Source: a virus. Taken from it: a stretch of 64,000 nucleotides of DNA. The translations under genes and the position numbers were made by a program. The stretch's first letter is position 1. Each line of letters begins with the position of its first letter. This document shows, piece after piece, positions 55,660 to 63,144 of this stretch. Location: the IMG/VR virus record IMGVR_UViG_3300044701_004608, positions 1-64,000 of that record; one strand, written 5' to 3'. A model generated the notes under the pieces. It had not been told where the DNA came from, ran no database searches, and saw only the letters and a program-made list of their open reading frames with translations.

Positions 55660-56223
55660 TTAAGTGATCGAAGTTGGAGTCGATGTCTGTGTAGTACCTG
55701 TCATGGTTCCGGTATTGACCAGACCTTGGCTAGAGATTGCACTGTTCAGTGCGTTGATAGCGGCTACGCTGTTAGCGCTCTGGTAAGCACTGACAGCACC
55801 ACCGTAGGCTAGACCTAGACCACCATAGAGACCGTTAAGACCTGTCAGAGCTGTGTTGGTATTGATCAGAGCCGTGTTGAGGTTTTCACGGTTGATGCCG
55901 TTGATGAGCTGGCGTGTGAGTTCAGCTTGACCCATCACAGCTTCGCGTGTGCGAGCAGCTTCTTGCATGACGAGTGCGTCAGTGCGAGCGGCGGCCAACA
56001 TAGCGGCTGTGTTAGCATCATTTACTGCCTGCTTGGTAGCAGCCAGTGCCTGGTCCGTGTGGAATGCTGTTTGCATAGCACGGTTGTTGATGTCGTTGCT
56101 TTGTGCGACTTGAAGTTTGTAGTTTTCGAAAACGCTGTCAGAAACTTTTGTGTTTACGGCCTGGATCTGTGCGCTCAGGGCGTAGAAAGGATCTGTTGTG
56201 AATGCTCCTGTTACATCTGCCAT
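55660..56223 (-). CDS. Helical protein with QTSTPT tail, 187 aa
   Basis: MADVTGAFTTDPFYALSAQI then an Ala/Thr/Asn-rich helical rod (NNRAMQTAFHTDQALAATKQ, RTDALVMQEAARTREAVMGQ), a Gly-rich hydrophobic part and SSQGLVNTGTMTGTTQTSTP, shared with 55183-55443. AAGGAG upstream. Could be an abundant structural protein. Confidence 0.6.
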   Translation of the reverse strand: MADVTGAFTTDPFYALSAQIQAVNTKVSDSVFENYKLQVAQSNDINNRAMQTAFHTDQALAATKQAVNDANTAAMLAAARTDALVMQEAARTREAVMGQAELTRQLINGINRENLNTALINTNTALTGLNGLYGGLGLAYGGAVSAYQSANSVAAINALNSAISSQGLVNTGTMTGTTQTSTPTSIT

Positions 56224-56248
56224 TTTAGTAGTCTCCTTGTAAATGGTG

Positions 56249-56271
56249 TTATACCGGACGTCCCGGTATAA
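56249..56271 (-). terminator. Hairpin TTATACCGG/CCGGTATAA
   Basis: 9-bp stem with GACGT loop, between the end of 56341-56955 and 55660-56223; followed by AC. Possible mRNA 3' structure or leader hairpin of the next gene. Confidence 0.5.
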
Positions 56272-56293
56272 TTACTTAGAAGCAAATGGCCAA

Positions 56294-56317
56294 GAAAAAG
56301 CCAGGCTTGAGCCTGGC
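56294..56317 (-). terminator. Rho-independent terminator of 56341-56955
   Basis: GCCAGGC-TCAA-GCCTGGC followed by TTTTTC on the minus strand. Confidence 0.85.
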
Positions 56318-56340
56318 CTAGTACTTGAGTGATGCGATGA

Positions 56341-56955
56341 TCACGTTGCTATGGCAAATCTATCGGGACTCTGTTGTACTATCCCCGAAGCAAACACATG
56401 GGCCAATTGTCTAGCTGTGTCGAAGCATCTGTCAGTCGCAGTGAGATCCTCGTTCCAGTTTTTAATCAACCTCATATTGATCTGCGAAAACCATGTCTCT
56501 ACTAAATCCATCAATTGATTTTTGATATTGAGCATGTTCCATGCTCCGGGATTGAGTGTAGACATGAGATCAAATAATTCAGATGCACTGTTTTTTAATT
56601 TAGTCACTAAATCCTGCACGAACATGTCTGTGTTGATATTAAAATTTACCGGAGGTTTCTTGATATAATCTAACAACTGTATCATTTCAGTAGTCTGTGC
56701 CTCCATGATAGTACGCCATCGCTGTGCTGAATCAGTACCATAGTAATCATTGATGGTATCGAAAAAATCAGAGATGTTAGCCATGACCCATTCTCTCGTG
56801 ACTGGCATCTCAGGCATCCCATTCATTACAGCTACTAGGTGGCTACGATTTCGCCAGACATAATCGTTCCAGAGGTCGCGGGACCTGGCATGGAAATTGC
56901 CTACTTTGGCAGGATCTTCTTGGAAGTATTGTGTTGTGGTGACTTTGTAAACCAT
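56341..56955 (-). CDS. Hypothetical protein, 204 aa, paralogue of 51618
   Basis: MVYKVTTTQYFQEDPAKVGN, WNDYVWRNRSHLVAVM, then helices ending FASGIVQQSPDRFAIAT. The C-terminal end and MVYK start match 51618-52400. It follows the LuxR-type gene by 2 nt, so the two are co-transcribed. Function unknown. Confidence 0.6.
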   Translation of the reverse strand: MVYKVTTTQYFQEDPAKVGNFHARSRDLWNDYVWRNRSHLVAVMNGMPEMPVTREWVMANISDFFDTINDYYGTDSAQRWRTIMEAQTTEMIQLLDYIKKPPVNFNINTDMFVQDLVTKLKNSASELFDLMSTLNPGAWNMLNIKNQLMDLVETWFSQINMRLIKNWNEDLTATDRCFDTARQLAHVFASGIVQQSPDRFAIAT

Positions 56956-56957
56956 TT

Positions 56958-57638
56958 TTATAACCTCGCTCCATTGTTGACTGCCAGGGCCAGTTGTGTA
57001 CGGTTCCTGACACCGTATCGTTTCAAGATGGCACTGACATGTATTTTCACTGTGCTTTCTGATATGTTGAGTTGGCGTGCGATGGCTTTGTTTGACAAGC
57101 CTCGTTCGCACAACAGTTTCTGTACTTCTTGCTGACGATCTGTGAGTGTGACTTCGTCGCTGTGCGATTTGGTGTCTGCTTTAGAAGTCTGCTCCATACA
57201 TTCACGGGGCCAGAAATCCTGACCTTTGGTGAACATCTCTTCATAGGCTCGCTGATTCAGATAATAGTCGAAATCGTCGATGTGTGGGATCACTCCCGAG
57301 ATGCCCATGTCCTTGAATGCTTTGACCTGTTGCCGTGTCAAGGGAGTCCTTAATAATACCAGGAATTTGCTATCCACTTCGCCGAATCGACAATCAAGGA
57401 ATATCTTGAAACCCAGCACGAGGTCCCGGAATCGTTCGTTAAATTCATCGACGATGTTTTGATCGATGGAGATGAACTTGGGGGGCGAGTCGAGATGGGA
57501 GATGAACCCAAACGCTTGCCTGACATTGTTGGCCGACAAGGGTTGGAACCCAAACTGTTTGCCTCGGTCATTGAATACCTGTGATTGTTTTAGATTCGCA
57601 GAGATCCTCAATCCCAGTGGTGTGTTTTCCGTGTGCAT
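56958..57638 (-). CDS. LuxR-type (NarL/FixJ) transcription regulator
   Basis: 226 residues. C-terminal [59 protein letters not shown], a full LuxR/GerE helix-turn-helix. The N-terminal half (about 1-140) alternates like a receiver ([31 protein letters not shown]), but no clear phospho-Asp is seen, so it may sense in another way or be constitutive. AAAGGAATTC SD. Palindromes at 57736 and 57773 flank its promoter, suggesting autoregulation. Confidence 0.85.
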   Translation of the reverse strand: MHTENTPLGLRISANLKQSQVFNDRGKQFGFQPLSANNVRQAFGFISHLDSPPKFISIDQNIVDEFNERFRDLVLGFKIFLDCRFGEVDSKFLVLLRTPLTRQQVKAFKDMGISGVIPHIDDFDYYLNQRAYEEMFTKGQDFWPRECMEQTSKADTKSHSDEVTLTDRQQEVQKLLCERGLSNKAIARQLNISESTVKIHVSAILKRYGVRNRTQLALAVNNGARL

Positions 57639-57735
57639 TAGAATTCCTTTTCTTACATAGATACTTACATCGTAGAAGCCAAGGAAAACTAGTACTTGGA
57701 CGCGGGTCATACTTCATTAGGGTCTCGGTATGACT

Positions 57736-57788
57736 GTTGTATACAAAGATACACGATATTTTTTCACAGTCAATACTCCCGGGAGTAT
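57736..57788 (-). promoter_or_regulatory. Promoter and palindromic operators of the LuxR-type gene
   Basis: -35 TTGACT 57768-57773, -10 TATCTT 57746-57751 (16 nt). A perfect 16-nt palindrome ATACTCCCGGGAGTAT (57773-57788) ends at the -35, centred near -42; a second palindrome TTGTATACAA (57736-57745) lies near the start point. The remaining parts of 57639-57880 hold only the terminator at 57842. Confidence 0.6.
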
Positions 57789-57841
57789 GTATTTCGTCGT
57801 GCGGCACAACACGCATTAAGATATTTTGACACATCCACCAC

Positions 57842-57867
57842 AAAAAAAAACGGCACCTTAGTGCCGT
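57842..57867 (-). terminator. Rho-independent terminator of the GIY-YIG gene
   Basis: CGGCAC-TAAG-GTGCCG followed by nine T on the minus strand. Confidence 0.9.
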
Positions 57868-57880
57868 CAATAACTATATG

Positions 57881-58213
57881 TCAGTGTGTGTTGAGACTTG
57901 GTGAATATTGCCGAATCAATTCACGCTCACGGGCATGGGCGGGTTTGCGTCCACGCACGATCTCGATGAGACCGTAAGTGTGAGCTTCGGGGCCATGCTC
58001 TCTAATACTTTCGCATAGTGCCCATGACTTGTTTTCGGTGAGTGCTCTGCGGATGTGCTTCTGGATGCGGATTTTAAGAGCGCGGCGTACTTGGCTACCG
58101 CACACAGTGATGCCGATATACTGCTCGCCAGTCTGGGTGTTAGTGATACAGTAGACAGCATGTTTGGTGTCCTGTCTACGGCGTCTTTTTGGGGTGGGAT
58201 TTCTCATTTCCAT
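57881..58213 (-). CDS. GIY-YIG endonuclease-like protein, leaderless
   Basis: 110 residues from the ATG at 58213. AVYCITNTQTGEQYIGITV holds the GIY-YIG pair (VYC ... YIG), KIRIQKHIRRAL the Arg region, and HARERELIRQYSPSLNTH the Glu and Asn. A compact single-domain nuclease with a basic N-terminus (RNPTPKRRRRQDTK). -10 TATAAT ends 6 nt before the ATG with no SD. Three palindromes lie upstream of the -35, so the gene is probably regulated. Confidence 0.8.
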   Translation of the reverse strand: MEMRNPTPKRRRRQDTKHAVYCITNTQTGEQYIGITVCGSQVRRALKIRIQKHIRRALTENKSWALCESIREHGPEAHTYGLIEIVRGRKPAHARERELIRQYSPSLNTH

Positions 58214-58219
58214 AATAAT

Positions 58220-58248
58220 ATTATACGAAAATGGGAATAATTGGTCAA
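58220..58248 (-). promoter_or_regulatory. Strong promoter TTGACC-N17-TATAAT
   Basis: -35 TTGACC 58243-58248, -10 TATAAT 58220-58225; spacer with ATTCCCATTTTCG. Leads a leaderless gene. Confidence 0.85.
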
Positions 58249-58253
58249 CCAAA

Positions 58254-58336
58254 AGGTTAGTATGCGCTAACCTATTGATTTTGGGGGGTTAGTGTGTACT
58301 AACTTAGTATTACCTCGGGTTAGTACACACTAACCA
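58254..58336. promoter_or_regulatory. Array of three GGTTAGT-N4-ACTAACC palindromes
   Basis: GGTTAGTATGCGCTAACC (58254-58271), GGTTAGTGTGTACTAAC (58298-58314) and GGTTAGTACACACTAACC (58319-58336). Spacing is about two and four helical turns. Placed just upstream of the promoter at 58220; typical of an operator array for a dimeric regulator. Confidence 0.75.
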
Positions 58337-58374
58337 ATCGCGTTCGCAATATTATTACTATTTGGTCAACCTGT

Positions 58375-58590
58375 TTAATGTAGTGTCCGTTGTCCACCGA
58401 ACTCGTCGATGCCAAACATAGCCAGCAGTTCTATCACGGACTCGGGTACTTCTGTCACGTCGGCCGCATGTGGGATGAAGACGCTTTTGAGTTCCCCATC
58501 TGGACCTAATATAAAACCGTAATCACCTTCGCCTAATTCATCATCGAATGCGTCACCAATGCTGATTTCATTTTCCTGATCTTTTAACAT
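58375..58590 (-). CDS. Conserved phage protein, 71 aa (YGFILGPDGELKSV)
   Basis: Acidic; DYGFILGPDGELKSVFIPHA and VIELLAMFGIDEF recur in marine T4-type phages next to the metalloprotease gene. Overlaps it by 23 nt. Function unknown. Confidence 0.65.
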   Translation of the reverse strand: MLKDQENEISIGDAFDDELGEGDYGFILGPDGELKSVFIPHAADVTEVPESVIELLAMFGIDEFGGQRTLH

Positions 58591-59194
58591 GGTCTGGCTC
58601 CAGTCGTTTTAGATATTTAACTATTTCTTTTTCGAGTTTTCGTACTATATTTGGATCGGCCACGAAGAGTCCTTCGTAGATTTTGTACATGGCTGTCTCG
58701 TGATAATCGATACCGTGTACTAGAGAATCTGCCGCGATGCTGAATCCGTATGCTTCGATCTCTTCAGTGGCACCTAGATATTCTTGTTCGTTCTTGGTCG
58801 CGGGGTCAGTGTCCTCGCTGATATACGGACGATTTTTTTCTTTCTTGTGATGCTGTTTTTGATGTACATGTTCGTGGCCTACGCATTCCGCGACATCAAA
58901 GGCTAGTCTCTCCCAATCGATGATGTCAACGAAATATACTTCTTGTTGGGGGTGGTAGCAAAGATCTATATCTATCGATGGCTCGCCGACTGATTCGTTC
59001 CAACAATCATATATCCCTGCCACTAATATCATGTCCGGAGCGACCGCTTCATCTCTCACGGTACGGAAACGGTATTCGTGCCCGTGTACTGCCCGGCGCA
59101 ATATCTTCGTGATATCAGACGGTGACTTTTTTTGACCATGATACCTACCAGGGATATCTAGTATCCTGCGGTACAGGTCAAAAAAGTCGTACAT
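58568..59194 (-). CDS. Putative zinc metalloprotease, 208 aa
   Basis: CVGHEHVHQKQHHKK holds HExxH (about 112-116) and EYLGATEEIEAYGFSIA the downstream Glu, the gluzincin-type metal set; the same layout is seen in proteins of cyanophages. No signal peptide. Ends in a Lys-rich tail. Confidence 0.65.
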   Translation of the reverse strand: MYDFFDLYRRILDIPGRYHGQKKSPSDITKILRRAVHGHEYRFRTVRDEAVAPDMILVAGIYDCWNESVGEPSIDIDLCYHPQQEVYFVDIIDWERLAFDVAECVGHEHVHQKQHHKKEKNRPYISEDTDPATKNEQEYLGATEEIEAYGFSIAADSLVHGIDYHETAMYKIYEGLFVADPNIVRKLEKEIVKYLKRLEPDHVKRSGK

Positions 59195-59201
59195 CTATCT
59201 A

Positions 59202-59507
59202 TTATTTGAAAAGTATCAGTGCCATCAACGATGCTTGGATCACGAAACCGATGCTGATAGTGATCATTATCACCAGGTCTTTGACTAATATAGATCTGAT
59301 GAAATATAACAGCAATGATGTCCATACGAAAAACACGACATCTATGCTTGGTACTTTATCAGTCAGTCCTTTGAGCACGGCCAGCAGGCTTGGGATAGTC
59401 GCCGCATGTAACATCACGACAGCGAGCCAACCCATGGTGTCTGCGCCCATGCGGCCGAGATTGGTTTTAAGATAATTCTTTGCGGTATCAAACAATGATT
59501 TAAACAT
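59202..59507 (-). CDS. Membrane protein, 101 aa
   Basis: About three TM helices (TMGWLAVVMLHAATIPSLLA; SIDVVFFVWTSLLLYFIRSI; VIMITISIGFVIQASLMALI). Conserved in marine T4-type phages. Overlaps the SleB-type gene by 1 nt, so it could be the partner holin. Not proven. Confidence 0.6.
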   Translation of the reverse strand: MFKSLFDTAKNYLKTNLGRMGADTMGWLAVVMLHAATIPSLLAVLKGLTDKVPSIDVVFFVWTSLLLYFIRSILVKDLVIMITISIGFVIQASLMALILFK

Positions 59508-60106
59508 CAGATATCCTTACTTTTATCTTTGTAAAAAATATGTCTACCGATCTTGGTGATCTTTTCTTTGTTCCAGCGAGGGTTGACATAATCGGCATGA
59601 TAATACAAGGCGCTATTGAGTCCGGGAAGTCTAAAGTTTTCTAATAGCACACGTTTGGCTACATCATAGCTTTCTTGGTAGACCGTATCATTGACTGGTC
59701 GCTGGCGATGCGTGCCATCACAGTACCAGCTGAACTGGCAGACCACTTTTTCATAGACGATATTCTTTTGATAAACTACCTGGCAGATCTCGCTGGGGAA
59801 TTGTCCCGAAGCGGCCCGGTTCAATGTCACTTGGGCGACTGCTACTTTGCCTTCGAATGATTCATATCCTGCTTCTTTGTAGATATTCATCGCCAAGCAT
59901 GAAAGTTGTTTGTCCCGGTCGGCCATGGTCACGAAATTCTGTTTCCAGGGTGCGCCGGACGATTTGAGTTTGTCGAACTTGTGATCAGTCACGAAGGTGA
60001 TCACCGAAACTGCTAATACCACAGAGACGAAGGCCATGAATACTTCTACCAACATCTCCACTACTTTTGAAGTCGACGAATCATCTGCTAATGTTACGAA
60101 TTGCAT
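59507..60106 (-). CDS. SleB-type cell wall hydrolase, signal-anchored
   Basis: 199 residues. TM at about 18-41, then a hydrolase_2 (SleB) domain: CLAMNIYKEAGYESFEGKVA, VAQVTLNRAASGQFPSEICQ, QFSWYCDGTHRQ, YYHADYVNPRWNKE. The acid in IYKEA is the likely catalytic Glu. A lysin with an N-terminal membrane anchor (SAR-like); AGGAGAACG SD. Confidence 0.85.
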   Translation of the reverse strand: MQFVTLADDSSTSKVVEMLVEVFMAFVSVVLAVSVITFVTDHKFDKLKSSGAPWKQNFVTMADRDKQLSCLAMNIYKEAGYESFEGKVAVAQVTLNRAASGQFPSEICQVVYQKNIVYEKVVCQFSWYCDGTHRQRPVNDTVYQESYDVAKRVLLENFRLPGLNSALYYHADYVNPRWNKEKITKIGRHIFYKDKSKDI

Positions 60107-60161
60107 TGTTTTCGTTCTCCTTTTTTAAGAGTCTAAGTTATGTAGTGCTCTATAGTGATAG

Positions 60162-60209
60162 AAAAACACCGCTATAACCCAATATAATAGTATATTATAG
60201 CGGTTTTTT
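60162..60209. terminator. Bidirectional hairpin terminator
   Basis: CCGCTATAA/TTATAGCGG with A and T runs on either side; ends the putative baseplate gene on the minus strand. Confidence 0.75.
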
Positions 60210-60247
60210 AGTACGAAATCAAGGTTTTCTGGGGTTTTAATCTGGGC

Positions 60248-62233
60248 TTATGTAGCCAGATTACGGCCTTCGTAGAGAGCGGCGATCACAGCATCACCAC
60301 CTCTGGAATCTGCGGATAGGCCCAATTCTTCGATGAATCGGCCCAAACCTAAGTTCTGTTTGTCCACACCATATTGATGTAGTTTTTCAGCGAAACCGGT
60401 CACTCCCATATATCCAGTGGGGCCATCGTATTTGAGATTTATGCTGGCGGCGGTGAGTGCGCCTTGCTCTTGATCCAGCGCCATTTGTATCTGGGCCAAC
60501 GCTTTATTGACTTTATCTACATCAACTGGATTTGGTAATGTCTTCGAAACAGAAACTAGATATTGTAGATGCTCGAGTATAGGGCCCTCTGAGGATATAG
60601 ATCCCAACATCTGGAATACGCCCGGAGTTCCGTTTGGTGTGGCTGTTGCTGGAACAGGTGGCTCTTCGGGGCGCGGAGAACCGATAGCCGCCAGATCAGG
60701 CAGACCACGATTCAGACGTTCAGTGTTCACACGATCCCAAACGATATGGTCATCACCGGTATAAGTGAGATCCTCGTCAGGTGTTTTCGTGTACAACGAT
60801 GTATCGATGGCGCCACCGGCTGCGAATCCGTCCATCTTTAATGGAATGCTAGGGACGCCAGGTATGTTAGGTACCTTGGGTATATGTCCGGGCATCGATG
60901 GTGCGCTGAGATTTTTAGGAATGCTTATACCCGACAAGGAGAACATCTCCGATAGCCCTTCCCGTGACTCGTCGGGTACCAATGCTTCATTCATCGGTGG
61001 CAGGGATAACGATGTAAATTTACCTTTGAGAGAATCGCTGAGTTGGCTGAAATCGGGAGGGGCTGCCATGAGATGCTTGAGATCAGGGACTTTAGTTCCA
61101 GAAAGTTTTTTCCCGATATCCGAGAAATTTCCAGTACCAGCTACTGTTTGTAATCCAGCGCCTAACGACGACATATCTCCGCCACCGGAAAAACTGGTAG
61201 ATGATGCTTCTGCATCTTTCTCAGGTTGTGGGGATCCAATCTCTTCTAGCCCGGGCAAGTTTCTTTTAAGACGCTCAGCATTGACCCTCTCCCATACGAT
61301 ATAATCGTCCCCGGTGTAAGTGAGATCCTCGTCGGCGGTTTTAGCATAAAGTGCTCCTGTAAACGGGACATCAAATTTTGGAGCGCCGGCTGCTGATGGT
61401 GTCGCTGACAACGCGGCCGGAGAAAGTACTTTAGAAGCATCAAGCGCATCGCCAAGATTACCTAGTTTTTCTACTGGGAATCCGGTCGACCTTCCTACCG
61501 CTAAAAGGTCGCTGCCCCCGACTTCCGACAAGACTTTTTTCAAAGTAGTTTCGTCATCGTCTGACAGGTCGTTGATATCAATGCCTGCGCTCGATAGTCT
61601 TTCAGTGACCGAACTAGGTAATGCTCCTTGGGCACTGAGGTTCTTAATCAATGATGAAGCTTTGCCTAAGTCAGCTAGGGAATTAGTATCATACATAGAA
61701 CCAAATCCCTTGAGGTTGTCCCCCAACTTGGACATAGCAGCGGCTCCGCCGGGGAAAGAACCAGTCTTGCCGCCTGTGACGAGATCCTGAATATTATTGA
61801 TGTTGGGACCAAAGTCAGTGAATGATTTAAAAGAGTTTAAGGCCGCGGCCGAATCTAATATACCATTACTAGTGGCAGATGCCCCGCTCGATGCCTGGAA
61901 GATACTGACGAATCTTCGTATCGCTTGTTCATCGGGTACGATCTGATATGTTCCCTGGTCATCGAATTGGACTGTGCCTAACAAACGTCCAATACGTGCT
62001 CGAAGATTACCTAGAACGACCGACCGTGGTAGATCTGCTAAATCTGATGCTCCAGGCCATAACTCGGTCACTGTTGGTTCTTCGCCTTCGGCGACAGGAG
62101 TACTACTCGTACCAGTCCACTCTTCGAGCTTTTTACAATCCACGATAGCATCTAGTATGTCTCTAGATGGTGCTAGTCCATCACCTTTGAGCAGGAAATC
62201 CATCGCTAATAAAACTATAGGAGTCTGTGCCAT
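60248..62233 (-). CDS. Putative baseplate/tail structural protein with duplicated module
   Basis: 661 residues. Low-complexity Ser/Gly/Leu/Pro-rich with two near-copies of a 40-residue block: LYAKTADEDLTYTGDDYIVW (about 294) and LYTKTPDEDLTYTGDDHIVW (about 486), each followed by VNxERLxRxLPxLxxIGSPxPE. C-terminal helical domain to ALYEGRNLAT. Lies before the PAAR gene, as do large uncharacterised baseplate proteins in marine T4-type phages. Confidence 0.65.
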   Translation of the reverse strand: MAQTPIVLLAMDFLLKGDGLAPSRDILDAIVDCKKLEEWTGTSSTPVAEGEEPTVTELWPGASDLADLPRSVVLGNLRARIGRLLGTVQFDDQGTYQIVPDEQAIRRFVSIFQASSGASATSNGILDSAAALNSFKSFTDFGPNINNIQDLVTGGKTGSFPGGAAAMSKLGDNLKGFGSMYDTNSLADLGKASSLIKNLSAQGALPSSVTERLSSAGIDINDLSDDDETTLKKVLSEVGGSDLLAVGRSTGFPVEKLGNLGDALDASKVLSPAALSATPSAAGAPKFDVPFTGALYAKTADEDLTYTGDDYIVWERVNAERLKRNLPGLEEIGSPQPEKDAEASSTSFSGGGDMSSLGAGLQTVAGTGNFSDIGKKLSGTKVPDLKHLMAAPPDFSQLSDSLKGKFTSLSLPPMNEALVPDESREGLSEMFSLSGISIPKNLSAPSMPGHIPKVPNIPGVPSIPLKMDGFAAGGAIDTSLYTKTPDEDLTYTGDDHIVWDRVNTERLNRGLPDLAAIGSPRPEEPPVPATATPNGTPGVFQMLGSISSEGPILEHLQYLVSVSKTLPNPVDVDKVNKALAQIQMALDQEQGALTAASINLKYDGPTGYMGVTGFAEKLHQYGVDKQNLGLGRFIEELGLSADSRGGDAVIAALYEGRNLAT

Positions 62234-62234
62234 G

Positions 62235-62522
62235 TTAACCTCCTATATCTACATCAGGGCTTCCAGCAGCAACGATGTGACCACATTCAAATGGGTCTCC
62301 GACTCGCGCGGCGGCACGGCCTTCAATGAATACTGTTGACGATGCCGCCACGATGGGATTAGGCACATGCGGTGGGTGAGGAGGACCATAAGGCGCATGG
62401 TCTACGTCTAAGCTGCCTATAATAGCCGCAGGAAGACCGTTAGTAAACACGGTAGTAGCGACGTCGGCGTTGACCATTCCGTCACTATTATCTGGGTCTG
62501 TTTTTCTTGCGGCCGCCGGCAT
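62235..62522 (-). CDS. PAAR-repeat spike-tip protein
   Basis: 95 residues. PAAR pattern: AARKTDPDNSDG, VFTNGLPAAIIGSLDVDH, IVAASSTVFIEGRAAARVGD, GHIVAAGSPDVDIGG. Caps the tail spike of contractile phages and often binds metal. 1 nt after the putative baseplate gene. Confidence 0.9.
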   Translation of the reverse strand: MPAAARKTDPDNSDGMVNADVATTVFTNGLPAAIIGSLDVDHAPYGPPHPPHVPNPIVAASSTVFIEGRAAARVGDPFECGHIVAAGSPDVDIGG

Positions 62523-62812
62523 TATAGTGCGATTCCCGTTGTAGTCTGTATGTAATGATTCTTGATCGCATCGCTGGTCAATGCCATCATCATGATATGT
62601 TGACGCAGTAATTCGATAGGCTTACCATTGTCCACGCTGAACATCACTGGCATGATTCCCAGACCGTTTTGATTAGGGATTACCACGAAGGGTTTTTCGA
62701 TCTTGAATCCGTCGCTGATTTTTTCCGTGACTTTGGCCACGATCTCGTCACCATTGACGAGCTTGAATGACACGACGTCATTGACGTCTATAGTTGAAGG
62801 GCTGATTAACAT
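62522..62812 (-). CDS. Conserved phage protein with Sm-like barrel, 96 aa
   Basis: VSFKLVNGDEIVAKVTEKIS then FVVIPNQNGLGIMPVMFSVD suggests an Sm-fold barrel, common in T4-type marine phages. Overlaps both neighbours by 1 nt. Unknown function. Confidence 0.65.
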   Translation of the reverse strand: MLISPSTIDVNDVVSFKLVNGDEIVAKVTEKISDGFKIEKPFVVIPNQNGLGIMPVMFSVDNGKPIELLRQHIMMMALTSDAIKNHYIQTTTGIAL

Positions 62813-63060
62813 TATCTTCCTAATCTCTCATTGAGTTCTTCTGTGGATAGTTTTGAAAGGCCCATCCAACCGCCTTCTACGAATAATTCACCGTCTTTAT
62901 AGATCTGTGGTACAGTACGATGATTCTGGCTACGCAAAAATTCTCTCGCAGCTTCGTCCTCTTCGATGTTGACTTCCTGGAAGTCGATACCACGGGCCTT
63001 TAGCAAATTCTTGGCGTTGACGCAGTAAGGGCACACGGTTTTTGAATAAACAGTCAGCAT
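62812..63060 (-). CDS. Glutaredoxin
   Basis: 82 residues. CPYC active site (residues 10-13), TVPQIY cis-Pro motif and GGWMGL. Donates electrons to ribonucleotide reductase, encoded next to it. Late-type GATAAATA sits in the loop of the hairpin at 63094. Confidence 0.95.
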   Translation of the reverse strand: MLTVYSKTVCPYCVNAKNLLKARGIDFQEVNIEEDEAAREFLRSQNHRTVPQIYKDGELFVEGGWMGLSKLSTEELNERLGR

Positions 63061-63093
63061 TTTTTACCTCTTTGTTATTGTTTTTCATAGGAA

Positions 63094-63134
63094 AAGCCAG
63101 CGCAATATCCTTGTTAGATATTTATCGCTGGCTT
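63094..63134 (-). terminator. nrdB terminator with late promoter in its loop
   Basis: AAGCCAGCG/CGCTGGCTT stem followed by TTTCC; the 23-nt loop holds ATAAATATC, pointing to glutaredoxin. Confidence 0.65.
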
Positions 63135-63144
63135 TCTTGGGGGT

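Noticed and set aside
56956-57111. N-terminal extension of the gene at 56341 (52 extra residues)
   Set aside because: It overlaps the LuxR HTH-coding region; the ATG at 56955 starts MVYK as in the paralogue at 52400.
58343-58371. TTGACC at about 58366 as another promoter
   Set aside because: No acceptable -10 hexamer 16-18 nt downstream on the minus strand.
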